NCBI GenBank assembly: GCA_956465555.1
Contig: OY101116.1
Coordinates: 2,232,001-2,296,000, forward strand
Origin: Nitzschia sp. pyKryTriq1
Taxonomy: Eukaryota; Bacillariophyta; Bacillariophyceae; Bacillariales; Bacillariaceae
Direction of reading: 5' to 3'
DNA: 64,000 nucleotides
Under the pieces are notes generated by a model. The model was given only the letters and a program-made list of their open reading frames with translations, made no database searches and was not told where the DNA came from. Positions 1 through 11,290 of the stretch are shown here, piece by piece. Within the stretch, counting starts at the first letter, position 1; every line of letters begins with the position of its first letter. The translations under genes and the position numbers were made by a program.

Positions 1-203
1 GCCTCGGCAGCCGCAGTTGCCATTGGCCCTGGCATGCCGTTCACCATGACATAAATATCCGATCCGTCGTCCGACGACATTTCCAGGCCGGCCGCGTAGC
101 CAGTAGAACCACCACCGAAAGGTCGCAACGACAATGTCGTGAAAGCAGCAGATTCTTGAGAAAAGAAGAGCACGAGAGCGATAAAGCTGGTGAAGGGGGT
201 CAT
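1..203 (-). CDS. dapB: 4-hydroxy-tetrahydrodipicolinate reductase (DapB-like), plastid-targeted, N-terminal part
   Basis: Only the first 67 codons are inside the window; the gene runs off the left edge. The N-terminus is a hydrophobic signal peptide followed by an Ala-Phe junction (SAAFTT), the diatom plastid presequence pattern. After about 45 residues comes VMVNGMPGPMATAAAE, which resembles the nucleotide-binding start (VMVNGCxGKM) of plant-type dihydrodipicolinate reductases, an enzyme of plastid lysine synthesis that reduces the cyclic intermediate with NAD(P)H. The assignment rests on this single motif, so another Rossmann reductase is possible. The gene is divergent from the TPI gene, sharing an upstream region of about 870 bp. 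Confidence 0.5.
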   Translation of the reverse strand, partial: MTPFTSFIALVLFFSQESAAFTTLSLRPFGGGSTGYAAGLEMSSDDGSDIYVMVNGMPGPMATAAAE

Positions 204-1074
204 GGCTGAAAGACGATTGCTTTAGCAAATAATAATAACAATAAACTCTCGTGACCGTCTTTTTTATTATGGCTATGGATGGACGGCGAGGATCCGTCGT
301 CGATCGGCGCGGCGGTCGGCGGCAGGTTCCGAAATCTTGGCGCGCGATGATGACGATTGGCATCGAGATGATGTGTGGAGAAGATTTTTTGCTTTTGGTT
401 GTGGGGCTACGAAGCGAGCTCTGCGGAACTATGTTGTACCGTATGTACTTGTATCATACCTTGTACCTGTACGTACAGTACGGTACTGTACAGGTTAAAT
501 AGCTAACCGGCAGAAGATTCATCTCTGGTGCGAGGTACATACCTGGTACCGGCACGGTCCGTACTGGTACGGTAGAGAGAAGTGCAAAATTCGCCACACC
601 CATTACTTCTTGCAATAAGAAAAATGGAAAAAAAACCATATTCGATCTTGAAATCGAATACAATTTTACCCCGCAGACGATGATGATTCTTCTTCCACGT
701 TAATACCGTACCGGTACCCCGTGTACTCGTACCAGGTACCGTACCAGTATTGTACAGTACCAGGTACCAGGTACCGGGTACGTCATCGGCACGTAATCTT
801 CGCCAAACGGTCGGACTGGCTCAGTACAAATCCTACAGAGTGTGGTTTGGAAACGGCACATACCCCAAAAGCCCGGATGGCCAATGGCTGCCAATAGGAT
901 TTGCGGATCAATACCGCGTACGAAGATTGATTGAACCGAAGTTGTTGTTGGTCGTTGGTTCATCACAACATTCATCATCACAACTGCAATCCGCCGATCC
1001 GTTCGCGAAACCGCATACCTTATATGATACTGAAACCAAGTAAGACACCCAACAGTCCACACTTTCAATCTACC
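204..1074. other. Divergent intergenic region between DapB-like and TPI genes
   Basis: No convincing gene. The stretch 434-793 is packed with GTAC, TACCGGTA and TACAGTAC palindromes that recur in other 5' flanks of this window. The open frames here are short and are built on those repeats. Promoters of both flanking genes presumably lie here, but no specific motif could be assigned. Confidence 0.5.
434..793. repeat. GTAC/TACCGGTA palindrome-rich cluster
   Basis: Dense overlapping copies of GTAC, GGTACC and TACCGGTAC in an otherwise ordinary intergenic sequence, interrupted by about 100 bp of normal sequence at 580-690. It is not a regular tandem array, since unit spacing varies. It lies 230-590 bp upstream of the DapB-like start and 280-640 bp upstream of the TPI start. 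Confidence 0.7.
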
Positions 1075-2015
1075 ATGAAGTTCAGTGCTCTTTCTTTCCT
1101 CGCTCTTGCCGGCTCTGCTGGGGCCTTTGCCCCGACTTTTGGAGTTGCCCCCCGATCTCCCGCCTTGGAAATGGCCCGAACCCCGATCATCAGTGGCAAC
1201 TGGAAGTTGAACCCTCAAACTCGTGATGAAGCTATCACCCTTGCTAAGGATATTACTGCTTCTATCACTGACAAGTCTCCAGATTGCGAGGTCGCCCTTT
1301 TCGTCCCTTATGTTTTCATCGAGGCTGTCATGGGGATCACAGGCGACAAGATCGCCGTTGGCGCAGAGGTTAGTAACAACATGCGGGAAGGATCCAGTAC
1401 CCTGATGCAAACATGATTTATTAACACTTCACACTTACCATTTTGTTGTAGGGAGTATGCCCTGAGATGAAGGGTGCATTTACTGGAGCTGTTTCAGCGT
1501 CTATGCTTCAGTCGATTGGTGTCAACTGGGCGTTGGCTGGGCACTCAGAACGTCGAGTCATTTTTGGCGAGAATGATGAATACATTAATGGACAAGTGCT
1601 AAAGTTGTTGGAACTTGGCATGTCTTGTATGCTTTGTATTGGAGAGTCTGAATCAGAATATGAGCAAAATCTTGCTGGTGCGGTATGTGCGATTCAGTTG
1701 AAGAAAGGATTGGCTGGAGTCAGTAAGGAGGATATGAGCCGAATTGCTATCGCGTACGAACCTGTTTGGGCCATTGGGACCGGAAAGGTTGCCACCCCCG
1801 AGATTGCTCAAGCCGTCCACGCCGAATGCCGTAAAATTATTGCTGACATTTATGACCAAGAAACAGCCGACGCGTGCAGAATCCTTTATGGTGGAAGTGT
1901 CACACCTGAATCTGTGGACGGACTGATGCAAAAGCCTGACATTGATGGAGCTCTTGTCGGTGGTGCCTCCCTTGATGCTAGCAAGTTCGGCCGCATCATC
2001 AACTTTGAATCGTAA
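1075..2015 (+). CDS. TPI: Triose-phosphate isomerase, plastid-targeted
   Basis: Interconverts dihydroxyacetone phosphate and glyceraldehyde 3-phosphate. Two exons (1075-1368, 1452-2015) encode 285 residues; the intron of 83 bp is phase 0 with GTTAGT and TTGTAG ends. The first 20 residues are a signal peptide ending GSAGA-FAP, the diatom plastid import signal, so the protein probably serves the Calvin cycle or plastid glycolysis. Catalytic features are complete: GNWKLNP (Asn, Lys), GHSERR (His), AYEPVWAIGTG (Glu) and the phosphate loop YGGSV. Mature length of about 250 fits the family. Start chosen at the ATG opening the signal peptide; an upstream in-frame region lacks coding character. Confidence 0.95.
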
Positions 2016-2563
2016 TCTGTGGAAACATCATACTCTTCGGGCGTATTGTGATTCTTAATTTGATAGCGTGAATTCTATCATTAGATGATTCTATGGCCGT
2101 GTTTGTGCGCGGATGTCCAAGTATTTTAAAAACCACACTGAACTTCATTATTTCTCCACTACGGATACCTTGAGACGTTCAAGTAGAGTCGAGTCGTCTC
2201 ATGCTAGAGAGCCAAGCAATGAAAACCACATGATTTTCCTTAAGTGTGAGACATCCGAGATCTACTTCCACTGCCTGTGGTTGGTAGAGAGTAGAGTGGA
2301 CTTCATGCTGAAACTATCCCTCGCATGCTCTTGGTGTGTGGATGTCACCATCTGGTAGCAACGCGATATGAAAAGTGACAGCCCGTGCAAGCATGGCTGC
2401 ATCGTGTATCGCAAGCTTTACTGCGGCGAACAAACTAGTTTACTACGAATTTTTTAGTCGTCTAAAGTACGGCGAGATTCAAGCCAGAGATAAACCAACT
2501 TTACTCTAGGAGTAGCACTAAATCAGAGGCAAATGGATTTTTTTCTTCCATCTGCTCGAACAA
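2016..2563. other. Convergent intergenic region
   Basis: Lies between the 3' ends of TPI and the HMA protein. No coding pattern, hairpin terminator or repeat stands out; an 81-codon open frame at 2113-2358 has no recognisable features. Confidence 0.5.
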
Positions 2564-4708
2564 TCACACTTTGAAGGACACGTGCGCATCGCTGTCACCG
2601 CCACCGCCACCTCCTACCATGAATTGTCTGAGACTCGAACGTCTCCCGTTTGCCCCACCACCAGCTATTTGCTTTGGATCCAGCATGGGATCCGCCCCAC
2701 CTGCTACCGCAGCAGCGCCTGAGTTTGTTCCGTTATTAATGTGCGCACTGTGATCGACATTAATGTCAAAGTCGTCCATATTTTCCCAGTCAATCGATAA
2801 TGCCGACAACCCCGACATGGCACGGCCATAGGAGGCTTCACCAAAAGACATGGCGCGTCCTCCTCCAAAAGATATGATAGAATTATTCCGTTGGGCACGT
2901 TGAACAAAGTCTCCTTCGCCCAGCCCATTAACAAGATTCAGGTTTCCAACCATAGCAGCAGCCCCCCCGAACATATCCATCCCAGCGTTGTGGCCCATGC
3001 CAATCATATTCATCCCTGCAGAGGTGGTATTATTTTGAACGATAGGCTGTGGCTGGAATTGATCGTTCATCAACTGCTGCGGTTGGTTTCTTGGATGCAT
3101 TTGCTGCTCTTGTTCTTGGATCGCCTGTGTAGGGACCTCGTCCATTTTGGTCCCAGCAAGATATTGTCGCGCCACCATTCCTCGGTTTTCAAAGGCATCG
3201 AAAATCGTCAGGCTCATTTGGGAGTGTCTATTGGCAAGATATTAATTAAAATATGAGCAAATGCACTGTACGAGTATAGAGAAAGAAAAACTGCACGATC
3301 CCGCACTACATGTTGTATGTATCACTTACCGAGAGCAGTCGCTTCGAAGCACCCCATTGTCGGGACACGAGCATGGAATGTTCCAGTCAAAGATAGAGTT
3401 GGGCTCGCTGCGCGCCACGGCATCGAATGCCTTGATAATGTTTTCGTCTGGAATTCTCGACTTCTTACTACCACTTAGGTCCATCGACACACCCATGACC
3501 TTTGCCTTGGCAGTGTATCCCACCATGGCCAGGTTTCGTGCCGCCTCAAAGGCCACACGCTTGGCGTTGCTTATCTTATCAATCTTGACCAAGACACTAC
3601 ACAGATCGCGGTCCGCAGCTGCATCCAAAAGCCCGTCAATCGGGGACTTATTTCCATTACATCCCTTGAGTACAGTCTCAACGATTTTGACGCAGTGGGC
3701 ACAAGTGATACCATCAACAGACATGGCGAGCAGTATGTCGCCTGTCCCAGTGACATAAACAATAGGAAAAGTGTTTGGATCACCATACTGCGCTCGATTG
3801 GACGCGGATACGATCGCACTTGGTACCGACGGAGGGGCAGCGCCGCCGCTGTGAGCAAGCTGGTTCGCTTGATGGTTAACAGCATCCACAACCGCAGGCA
3901 GATCTACTTTCCCAGAAACGCACTTGTTCTTAATGTTGATCGTAGGGAGAGGTGCGTTCATAGCTGCCCCCTGAACGACGGAGTGTACGCCTCCATCTAC
4001 AGCGAGCTTGCGCTGCTGCGCTACATGAAGCCTCTCCAGAGGCGACAGGGAATCGTTCGTAAGGTCCGCGGCGATTCCAGACGCGAGACCCCCCGCTGCC
4101 AGGGCTACCCCAACTTTGACATCGTCGTCCTCTTTACTCCGCTTCTTCTTTTGCATCTTGCTACGGTTTTTCTCAAGCTCTTTCATCTTGGAATGCAGGG
4201 AGCGAGGAGGCTGCTCCTTGTCATTCATGACTAGACAGTGAGCGAGCGCGAAAAAGTGGCGCGTATAGCCCTCTACAACCCCTTTCATTTTTTCCGTTCC
4301 CAGGGCGGCAATAGCGGAGCCACTTTCCCCCTTACGTCGGTGCTGCCACCAGGTTCGTAGGGTTGTCAAGCCGAGCTGGATGGCGTCATTGTCGGCGTCT
4401 GGACCCAGCCAGGGACTCAAAATTGCCTGCACATAAGGGTGAGACAACCCGGAACGGGGCAGGGGCTCGTAAGGGTAGGTGCGGCGCTTGGTTCCGTTAG
4501 GGTTGAAGGCTTCCAGCTGCTCCGCATCTTTTCCCTTCTTGCCGGTCAGACGACTGTCGTTCTGGATGGGATTGGAAAGAGGATCGAGATCAGCCGTAGG
4601 CTTGCTTTCTAGGTCCTCCGGTTCCAGGCCTCCGAGGTGCGACCAGGCTCGGAAGGCTCCTTCAAAAATCGAAGTGCGGTGCTCGAACTCTCCTCGGCGA
4701 CGAGACAT
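2564..4708 (-). CDS. Soluble protein with a heavy-metal-associated (HMA) domain
   Basis: Two exons (4708-3330, 3227-2564) give 680 residues; the 102-bp intron has GTAAGT and CAATAG ends, phase 2. At about residues 322-405 an HMA-like fold carries the metal-binding motif GITCAHC (CxxC), as in copper chaperones and the N-termini of P-type ATPases. There is no membrane segment, so this is not a pump. The N-terminal third contains a conserved-looking block ending TLRTWWQHRRKG; a lysine-rich coil follows. The C-terminus is Gly/Asn/Gln-rich with SFGxxxxGRAMSG repeats and ends HVSFKV. Role is unknown; metal delivery or a metal-sensing regulator are inferences. Start is the first in-frame ATG. Confidence 0.75.
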
Positions 4709-5253
4709 GGTATTGTGGCAGCGCTTACGGTGGTCAGAGTCGTCGATTCAATTACTTCAAGTTCACGGACGGGTCTGCAAGTTTCGTGTGTTTCGTGTAG
4801 TTAGTGAAAGCGCAACGTTTGAAGGCCGCCGAATTCCACGTTGTTCGGGGAGCTTCTGATAGGAAAATCAACGGAAATTCACTCTAGGCTTACAGGTGGC
4901 CAAGACCGACAGCACCAGAGTCGTCGTCGGTCGAAATAAAAGAGAACGATCTTGGTTCAATTGGGGCGACTGACTTGTAGCGGTATGCCCTCGGTAGGAG
5001 TGAAGATAGAGGGCGGGGGATTAAGCGGTAGGAGGTATTATACCGTACGGGTACCGTAGTCTGAATAATAAACGCCGCCGCAGTACTGTTGATGCGGTTC
5101 AACGCTACCGTACAGACGCTGTATGCAGTTAGTACAGCAAAAAAAATCATCTCGCACCATCAGCCAATCCAGCCAATAGTCAGTCGGTCATCACCTTCCG
5201 CGAACCCGCATGTGCTCATCGCGAGCCGAGCGCTACGAGTGCTGTCATCATAC

Positions 5254-5525
5254 CACCGGTACTAATAGTAGTCTACTGTAGCGAGGCCTGCCGGAGAAGG
5301 AATTCCACCACTGTTCGACCACAGACAGTACCAGGTACATACCGGTACGAGAACGGTACGAAGTATTTTAGGGTCCCTACACGTACCTGGTACATACCGA
5401 CCGTACAGTACGTCTACAAGTACCGGTATCGTGCGTTGCATCGTGCACTACAAGTCTACACTTACTTTTACTTGTACCTGTACAGAACTTGTACAGTACT
5501 TGTACCGGTACATCCAATACAGTAA
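5254..5525. repeat. GTAC palindrome-rich cluster
   Basis: Many GTAC, GGTAC and TACCGGTA words in 270 bp, in the 5' flank of the HMA-protein gene (550-820 bp upstream of its start). Confidence 0.6.
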
Positions 5526-5766
5526 CTTCTCCCGTCCCTTGCTCGCTCCGTCCCCATGCTACCGGCACTACCATGTGGCTTGCCAGCGGCAGCGAAAATG
5601 TCTTTGCAACGGGAAAGTCAGTAGAAAATTCTGTTTTCTTCCGATGACACAAGGACACCTCCTTTTGGGGGGAGTGTGCTATAATTAAACACCAAACAGC
5701 GACATTCGACACGACATGTTCCTTGTGAAGTACCAGTGTTGCGGCAACTTTAACGCCAATTAGATT

Positions 5767-5788
5767 AAGGGTCGCTGTGGCGACCCTT
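5767..5788. other. Perfect 9-bp hairpin
   Basis: Arms AAGGGTCGC (5767-5775) and GCGACCCTT (5780-5788) flank a 4-base loop TGTG. Function unknown; it could be a structural element of a small RNA or chance. Confidence 0.4.
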
Positions 5789-7006
5789 TATAGGATTTGC
5801 CCACCGGTTCCAATATATTCTATATTCTATGCGCCCCCTTGGCCCAGGCCAAGCGGGCTTTGCCACGGAGTGTGGCTAGCGCGAAAGAGCATTGTCCAAG
5901 CGTGCCCGTAAAGCGAGTTCCACGTTAGTTCGCGGTGACCCGCACCCTTGGATGTTCCAGGTACAAGTACGGCAAGCTCAACGTCACCGGAGGTAGTTAA
6001 CAACAACAACAACTGGTACTGTACCTGGTATCATACACCTACACAACACTCCGCAATTTCTCAACCTGGCTCATTACCACTTGCAACACACTGTTCCGCC
6101 TCCAGGCAATAGCACAATCATTCTTTCTACCAAGCAAGCAAGACGATAGTTTCCGACATTAATCATCGTCGTCGCAACGCAAGATAACTGATTATGAATA
6201 ATATACTACCCATCATTGAAGCAATGACACGGAGTAGATATCAAAATGGTTCGCTGGATTGATTTTCTGTTGAAAACATGCCCATTGCACCGCAAGATCC
6301 CATGCCAATATACGGCAATCCTGGCGAATTCAGTTGATTGATACTCGCTTTAAAATCGAGAGCATGGATGTAAATCTTGAATCGCAAGTCTTCTCTTCAC
6401 GGAACCATTGCGTCGTATTACATTATTTATGGCAACATGCTGGTTACCTTTCCTATTAGAAGCACGCATGTGATGATTTTGATCTTTTCGGACGAAGGTA
6501 CGTCTTTCTCCTCGTTTGGCATCGCGAGACACGGGAGGTTCGACTACTGGGCTAGTGATTAATGCATTACATTGGAATTACCGTCTGAAGTTGTTGTACA
6601 TTACTGCTTCTTGTGAGGATAATTCTGCGGCTTTTATGAAGTTCTCAGTCGTCGGGGGATCAAACTGGATTACTTCTTGTTTTTGACCACCCAATACTAC
6701 TTTTTTCTCACCAGATTGTATTCTTGTCTTGCTGTAGAACAGCTAATACTGTAGGGTGATCCATTCGGGAATACAACACAAAACATATTTAGATTCAGTG
6801 ATAGGAAACACGGTGCTCCGAAATATGTGTTGCAAGCCGGCTACAACCGAACTACAGACCATGCTCCTTGTTCAACTAGTAGATGCTGGCAGAGACTGCG
6901 CCCTCTCTACTTTTTGATATAGGCGGAGTTATTCGATCTTGGCTATAGATTATCGAATTATTCCATCGACGATTCTTTGCTAAAATAGTCTACTCCTATG
7001 CGCTCG

Positions 7007-7340
7007 TACAGTACATGCTCTAGTAGTAGAGAGAAGTTTCACCGCACGAGATACATAGGTTTTCGTTTCAAACGCTTCAGTACCTGGTACTGTAGCAGTT
7101 ACAGTAGTACCGGTAGTCTCTACTGCTAGTAGTAGTAGAGTAGGGGCACCGTCAACCAACCAAAGCGACGTCTGTACGTGGTACAGTAGTCTACTGAACC
7201 TGTACGAGTACTGTACTGTACGTACAGTCCCGGTATCTTTTTTGCCGCCGACAGTGACATGCTCTTCTGTGCGGGCGTAGAACCGTTGTTGCGAGAGGTA
7301 CTTTGCGTGCAAGTACCGGTACCTGTACCTGGTACTACGC
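7007..7340. repeat. GTAC/CTAG palindrome-rich cluster
   Basis: GTACCTGGTAC, GTACTGTACTGTACGTAC and repeated TAGTAGTAGAG-type words, 150-480 bp upstream of the AP endonuclease start. Confidence 0.6.
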
Positions 7341-7486
7341 GAGTAGTATTCTTGTCATTGCTTATTGCAACTTGCAACTTCGAAAGCTACTCGTAGAGGG
7401 ATAGGTCCTCTATTAGAATAGAAGCAGCAACAAGTATATGCACTTTATAAAGCCTCCACTTTCTCAACAGGGAGTCTCTGAAAAAA

Positions 7487-9636
7487 ATGCTCATCGTGTG
7501 TTGGAATGTTGCAGGTCTTTCCACCACTGTCAACCGGATCCATTCTTCCTACGGCAACAACCAAGAGGGCAGCAGCAGCAGCAGCAGCAAAAGCAGCAAG
7601 AAAAGCCACAAGTCAAATGTCGTCTTATTGGAATACATGAAACGACACAACGCAGACATCTTTTGTGTCCAGGAACACAAAATTCCCTTGTCGCAGCTGT
7701 CGACTCGCTCGGAACCTCGTGGCTGCTCCGACATTCAGGGGTACGAATCGTTCTGGTCTTGTTGCGTGGACCAGAAAAAGAAGGGATTGAACGGCGTTGT
7801 GACATATGTCAAGAAAGGCGTGGTGCCCATGTATCGAGCTAATGCGCGGCCCCTGGGTTCTGCCGATTTGGATGATCAAGGGAGATGCGTCATGACGGAT
7901 CATGTGAGTGAAAAGCATGCTGATGATTCTTCATTCTGGACAATCTATCTCTTGGTTGCCATTAGTTTTTGGGCTCTAGAATCTAGATGATTCCTCACAC
8001 TTGGCTTTTGTCTTCTGTCGTATACCCAAAGGGAAACTTTGTTTTGTTCAATGTATATGTGCCGGCCAGTTCGGGGCAACCACTCAGCTACAAAATGAAA
8101 TTCCTGAATGCGCTTCGACGAGCAATGCACATTCAACGGGTCGAGCACAACAAGAAGGTGATTCTGGTTGGCGATTTGAACATTTCTCATCGACCCAGGG
8201 ACAAATTTTGGGGCGATCGGGTTCTCTTTGTCAACGACATTCAAAACGAGGTCAATGCTAGTAACGATACATCCTCCCTTCCTCGCTGGAAAGTAGATCT
8301 GGCAACGGCGTGGCCAAAAATTGAGGCCGCGCTAGGCACGAAAAAGGTTGTGTCCACTCAAACCACCAACCCTCGAACGAGTCAAAAGTACGACAAGTTT
8401 CGAATGACCGTGCAAGTCAATGACAAACAAGTATTTCTAGGGAGAAATGAGTCGAGCCCAGAATATTGCGAGTATTACTATGACTTTGATGCTCAAATGT
8501 ACACCTGTCCCGACACAGATGAGATGTTGTTGGCAGAGGAGGACAATGTTGTCTGTATTTCCATCGTGGCGGAACTCCTCTTGAAAATAGCAGGTATCGA
8601 GTGGAACGAGTCATTGCAGCGCAGCATTGCAGCAACGGAAGGAGGAACTAGCCGTGTGGCTCCACCCCGCCGGTGGTTGAATGCTGTCATGGAGGAAGAT
8701 GGCATGGTAGATGCCTACGAGTCCCTGTATCCCGAGGCGGAAGGACGTTATACGTGCTGGCATCAGTTTACCAACAAACGATACACAAACGAGGGTGCGA
8801 GGATTGACTTCACCCTCGTCGATTCATCACTGGCTCCGATGATAATGAAGGGGAGTGTCAGCGATCTGCGGTGTGGCTGTTCGTCCAAACCTGATACAAG
8901 CACTTCAGCGAAAAGTCCCAAGCACCATTCAAATTCCGAAGCTGCGGCCCTTTGCGCCGTAACTTGTAATGGTGGGTTCCAGCCGGTTTCATTTGAGGGA
9001 GGTGGTATCGTTGAAGCGACACAAGAAACCCTGGACACTCAATTCGGCACTCCCCATACCGGAATGATATACACACCGCCTTCATTTTCTGACCACACGG
9101 CAATCTCGCTACTACTCGACGACGAATGCTGTCAGTGTGATGGCCAAGCAACCGTCCTGGATGAAAAGGATCCACTCACCCGCAAGGCACAACCACACAA
9201 GTTGCAAAAGTCCATCGCCTCGTTCTTTTCTGCATCGGCGCCATCAACATCGTCCTCTGTGTCTGCCGCAGCAGTATCTACAAGTACAGCCAATAAAGGG
9301 AACAACAGTCTCATGACGAAACCGAAGAAAGGTATCCACAGTTTCCTCGTAGCAACGACCGCAGCAACGACAGGCAAGAAAGAGACGGTCACCAGCAATA
9401 CCATGCAACTCTTGACGTCTTCTCAACCGAATAGTAGTACTTCTGCCAAAACGAAGCGCGCATTGAGCACAACGAATGGCATTCAAAACTTCCTCGTTGC
9501 AAGGACCAAGAACATCGAGGATGGGAGCGAAAAGGGTCTGAAACGGCCCAAGGTATCAGAACCCAACGTTTCTAACGACTCAAAGCCCGCAGCCAAAAAG
9601 GGTAGCATCCTACACCATTTTGCAACAAAGAAGTGA
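7487..9636 (+). CDS. APE2: AP endonuclease 2 (APE2/APN2), ExoIII family
   Basis: Cleaves abasic DNA and resects 3' ends in base-excision and single-strand-break repair; nuclear by family. Two exons (7487-7903, 7987-9636) encode 688 residues; the 83-bp intron has GTGAGT and TCTAG ends, phase 0. A CAAAG site further in (exon from about 8030) would also keep frame and give a shorter loop. ExoIII motifs are present in order: WNVAGL, CVQEHK, VILVGDLNISHRP, RIDFTLVD, and the catalytic SDH near residue 500. A Ser/Lys run interrupts the first sheet. The C-terminal tail carries a PCNA-binding box, QKSIASFF, and further GIHSFL / GIQNFL copies, as expected for APE2 rather than APE1. No GRF zinc finger was seen. 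Convergent with the next gene, 52 bp apart. Confidence 0.9.
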
Positions 9637-9688
9637 TAAAAATAAGCGAGATGCTGTTTCTGCCTTAGTAGTTGTGAAATGTCTATAA

Positions 9689-11290
9689 TCACGACTGCGG
9701 AAATGGCATTTTCACAAACCCTTTGACACTCAGCAAAGGCAAGGCATTCCCAAATCCGACGCGGTGAACGAATTCTGTGGGTTCTGAAGAAGACAGGGTC
9801 CATAATAATTCACCCGTACATCTTTTGATATGACCTTCTGGCCATGTTAGTAGCGTACAAAGCTTCCGTCGGAAGGTCCCCTCGGGTGCATCCAATGGGC
9901 CCATGTTCTTTTTCTGCTTCGCAGTCGACGACAATTCCTGTTTTTCTTGCTCCTGCGCCTTCTCTTGAAAAACAGTCTCAGCATCGACGGGAAAAACGAA
10001 TGATTTGATTATGGTGTGGATTTCTGGATTCGCCGATGCATACTTGTTCAACGCCACGAGGATGGGGACAAGGGCTGCAGTCGCGGAGTTGTCGACTCGA
10101 GTTTTGTTTAAGATATCTGAAACCTGTGCCTCAAATAGATTCAATAGATCTGGAAAGCCATTTTTCTGCAGAAGATATTCACCAAAGGTTCGGTCTGAAT
10201 CCATTAATAACGAGACAGTCGACAGTTTGCATTGAGTCACACGTTCATCTTGAACTTCGTTGGGAAGTTTGACGATGTTGACCACCATTTCCATTAGCTT
10301 CTCGTCACAAACACCAGGAACTAGCTGCTGCCCAGCTCGTGTCGCATATAAGGCTCCCAGAATTTCTGAGGCCAGCTCTCCACGTTTATCATCTTCTTTA
10401 CCTGGAAAAGGAGGATCCGAGGATAAGGCCCAGAGCAAGACGTTGACGCATGTCGACTGGAAATCAATCGACTGTTGGTGGGAGGGAGCCCACGGCGCAG
10501 GGTCGGAAAAGGGTGCCGAATGAACATCCCAGTCAACCTTGATTGCTAGAATCAATTTTGATGCCCCTTGTAGAGTGATTATGGCATTGTGCAGATTTCT
10601 GATCAAAGATAGGGCAAGGGCAGCGTTGCAAGGTCTTGTCAAAATGCGGAGAGCTAACTGTGGAAACTGGAGTTCCACCATCACATGATGCAGAGCTTTT
10701 TGGGTTCCTTCGTCGCCTGGAACTGCGATATAAGTTGCGTAGAAAAGATAAAGGGAGATGTTTCGTGATAGATATTGTTGCAAATTTTCTTCCTTCAATG
10801 CATGCTGCTCCAAAATGCAAACGAGCAACTCTAGAATTCCCGGCGACTGAAGAGACGCCACGGGAGAAGGTAGCACCGTCGATATTCCTTTGCGTTCTAA
10901 AAATATCTGAATGTACCACCGCAACAGATTTTTTGCCGCTCTGATGAGCTCGAAGAGATTATCAGAAAGTGGCGATGGCGGCGCCTCGCGGTACTTGTTT
11001 GTTGAACTTTTTGTCACTTCATTGATATCCTCCTTCGTGATGGGAGTACGAGGAGTACACGTGGCATCTGGCTGAAGGACTGCGCCAACGATCCCCCTAT
11101 GGAGTTCGATCGCAACTTCAGAAACGGTGCCTTCCGAAGATTCTTCTTTCGTATCCTCGGATACAGTGGACGGAGGGGCAGCTAAAAATGTCTCGATTTC
11201 CTCGTTCCACTTTTGAATCCCCGGGACAATGGACTTGTTGGTCTCAATTGCCTGTTGGAACACTAACGCGAGTCGATTCCCAAAGTCCAT
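9689..11290 (-). CDS. Armadillo-like helical protein with Ric-8/synembryn signature
   Basis: Single-exon gene, 533 residues from the ATG at 11290; the open frame extends four codons further to a TTG, which I reject. The whole protein is Leu-rich and helical, in the style of armadillo repeats. Near the C-terminus it has FVHRVGFGNALPLLSVKG, close to the conserved Ric-8 block (FIKYTGYGNAAGLLAARG). Ric-8 proteins are chaperones and exchange factors for G-alpha subunits in the cytosol. The rest is too divergent to confirm by eye; other helical-repeat families such as ataxin-10 or HGH1 remain possible. The acidic Glu/Ser/Thr stretch at about residues 40-75 looks disordered. Confidence 0.55.
   Translation of the reverse strand: MDFGNRLALVFQQAIETNKSIVPGIQKWNEEIETFLAAPPSTVSEDTKEESSEGTVSEVAIELHRGIVGAVLQPDATCTPRTPITKEDINEVTKSSTNKYREAPPSPLSDNLFELIRAAKNLLRWYIQIFLERKGISTVLPSPVASLQSPGILELLVCILEQHALKEENLQQYLSRNISLYLFYATYIAVPGDEGTQKALHHVMVELQFPQLALRILTRPCNAALALSLIRNLHNAIITLQGASKLILAIKVDWDVHSAPFSDPAPWAPSHQQSIDFQSTCVNVLLWALSSDPPFPGKEDDKRGELASEILGALYATRAGQQLVPGVCDEKLMEMVVNIVKLPNEVQDERVTQCKLSTVSLLMDSDRTFGEYLLQKNGFPDLLNLFEAQVSDILNKTRVDNSATAALVPILVALNKYASANPEIHTIIKSFVFPVDAETVFQEKAQEQEKQELSSTAKQKKNMGPLDAPEGTFRRKLCTLLTWPEGHIKRCTGELLWTLSSSEPTEFVHRVGFGNALPLLSVKGFVKMPFPQS

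Larger units (their letters stand above)
4709..7486. other. Large gene-poor region between divergent genes
   Basis: About 2.8 kb with no open frame that shows homology or sustained codon bias. It holds two palindrome clusters (about 5254-5525 and 7007-7340), a perfect 9-bp hairpin at 5767-5788 and one copy of a 21-bp motif (5938-5958) seen again beside the copia remnant. Stretch 6060-6980 looks like unique AT-leaning sequence. No tRNA or snRNA could be recognised. Confidence 0.45.

Noticed and set aside
700-1410. 236-codon open frame on the minus strand
   Set aside because: It overlaps the TPI first exon and the GTAC palindromes; no domain, and composition follows the repeats.
5820-5960. Possible Pol III small RNA or SINE around the 21-bp motif
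   Set aside because: The shared sequence is limited to 21 bp plus palindromes, and no box A/B pair with the right spacing was found.
6510-6560. GGTTCGAC box-B-like word suggesting a tRNA
   Set aside because: No box A at the right distance, no acceptor stem and no cloverleaf could be folded.
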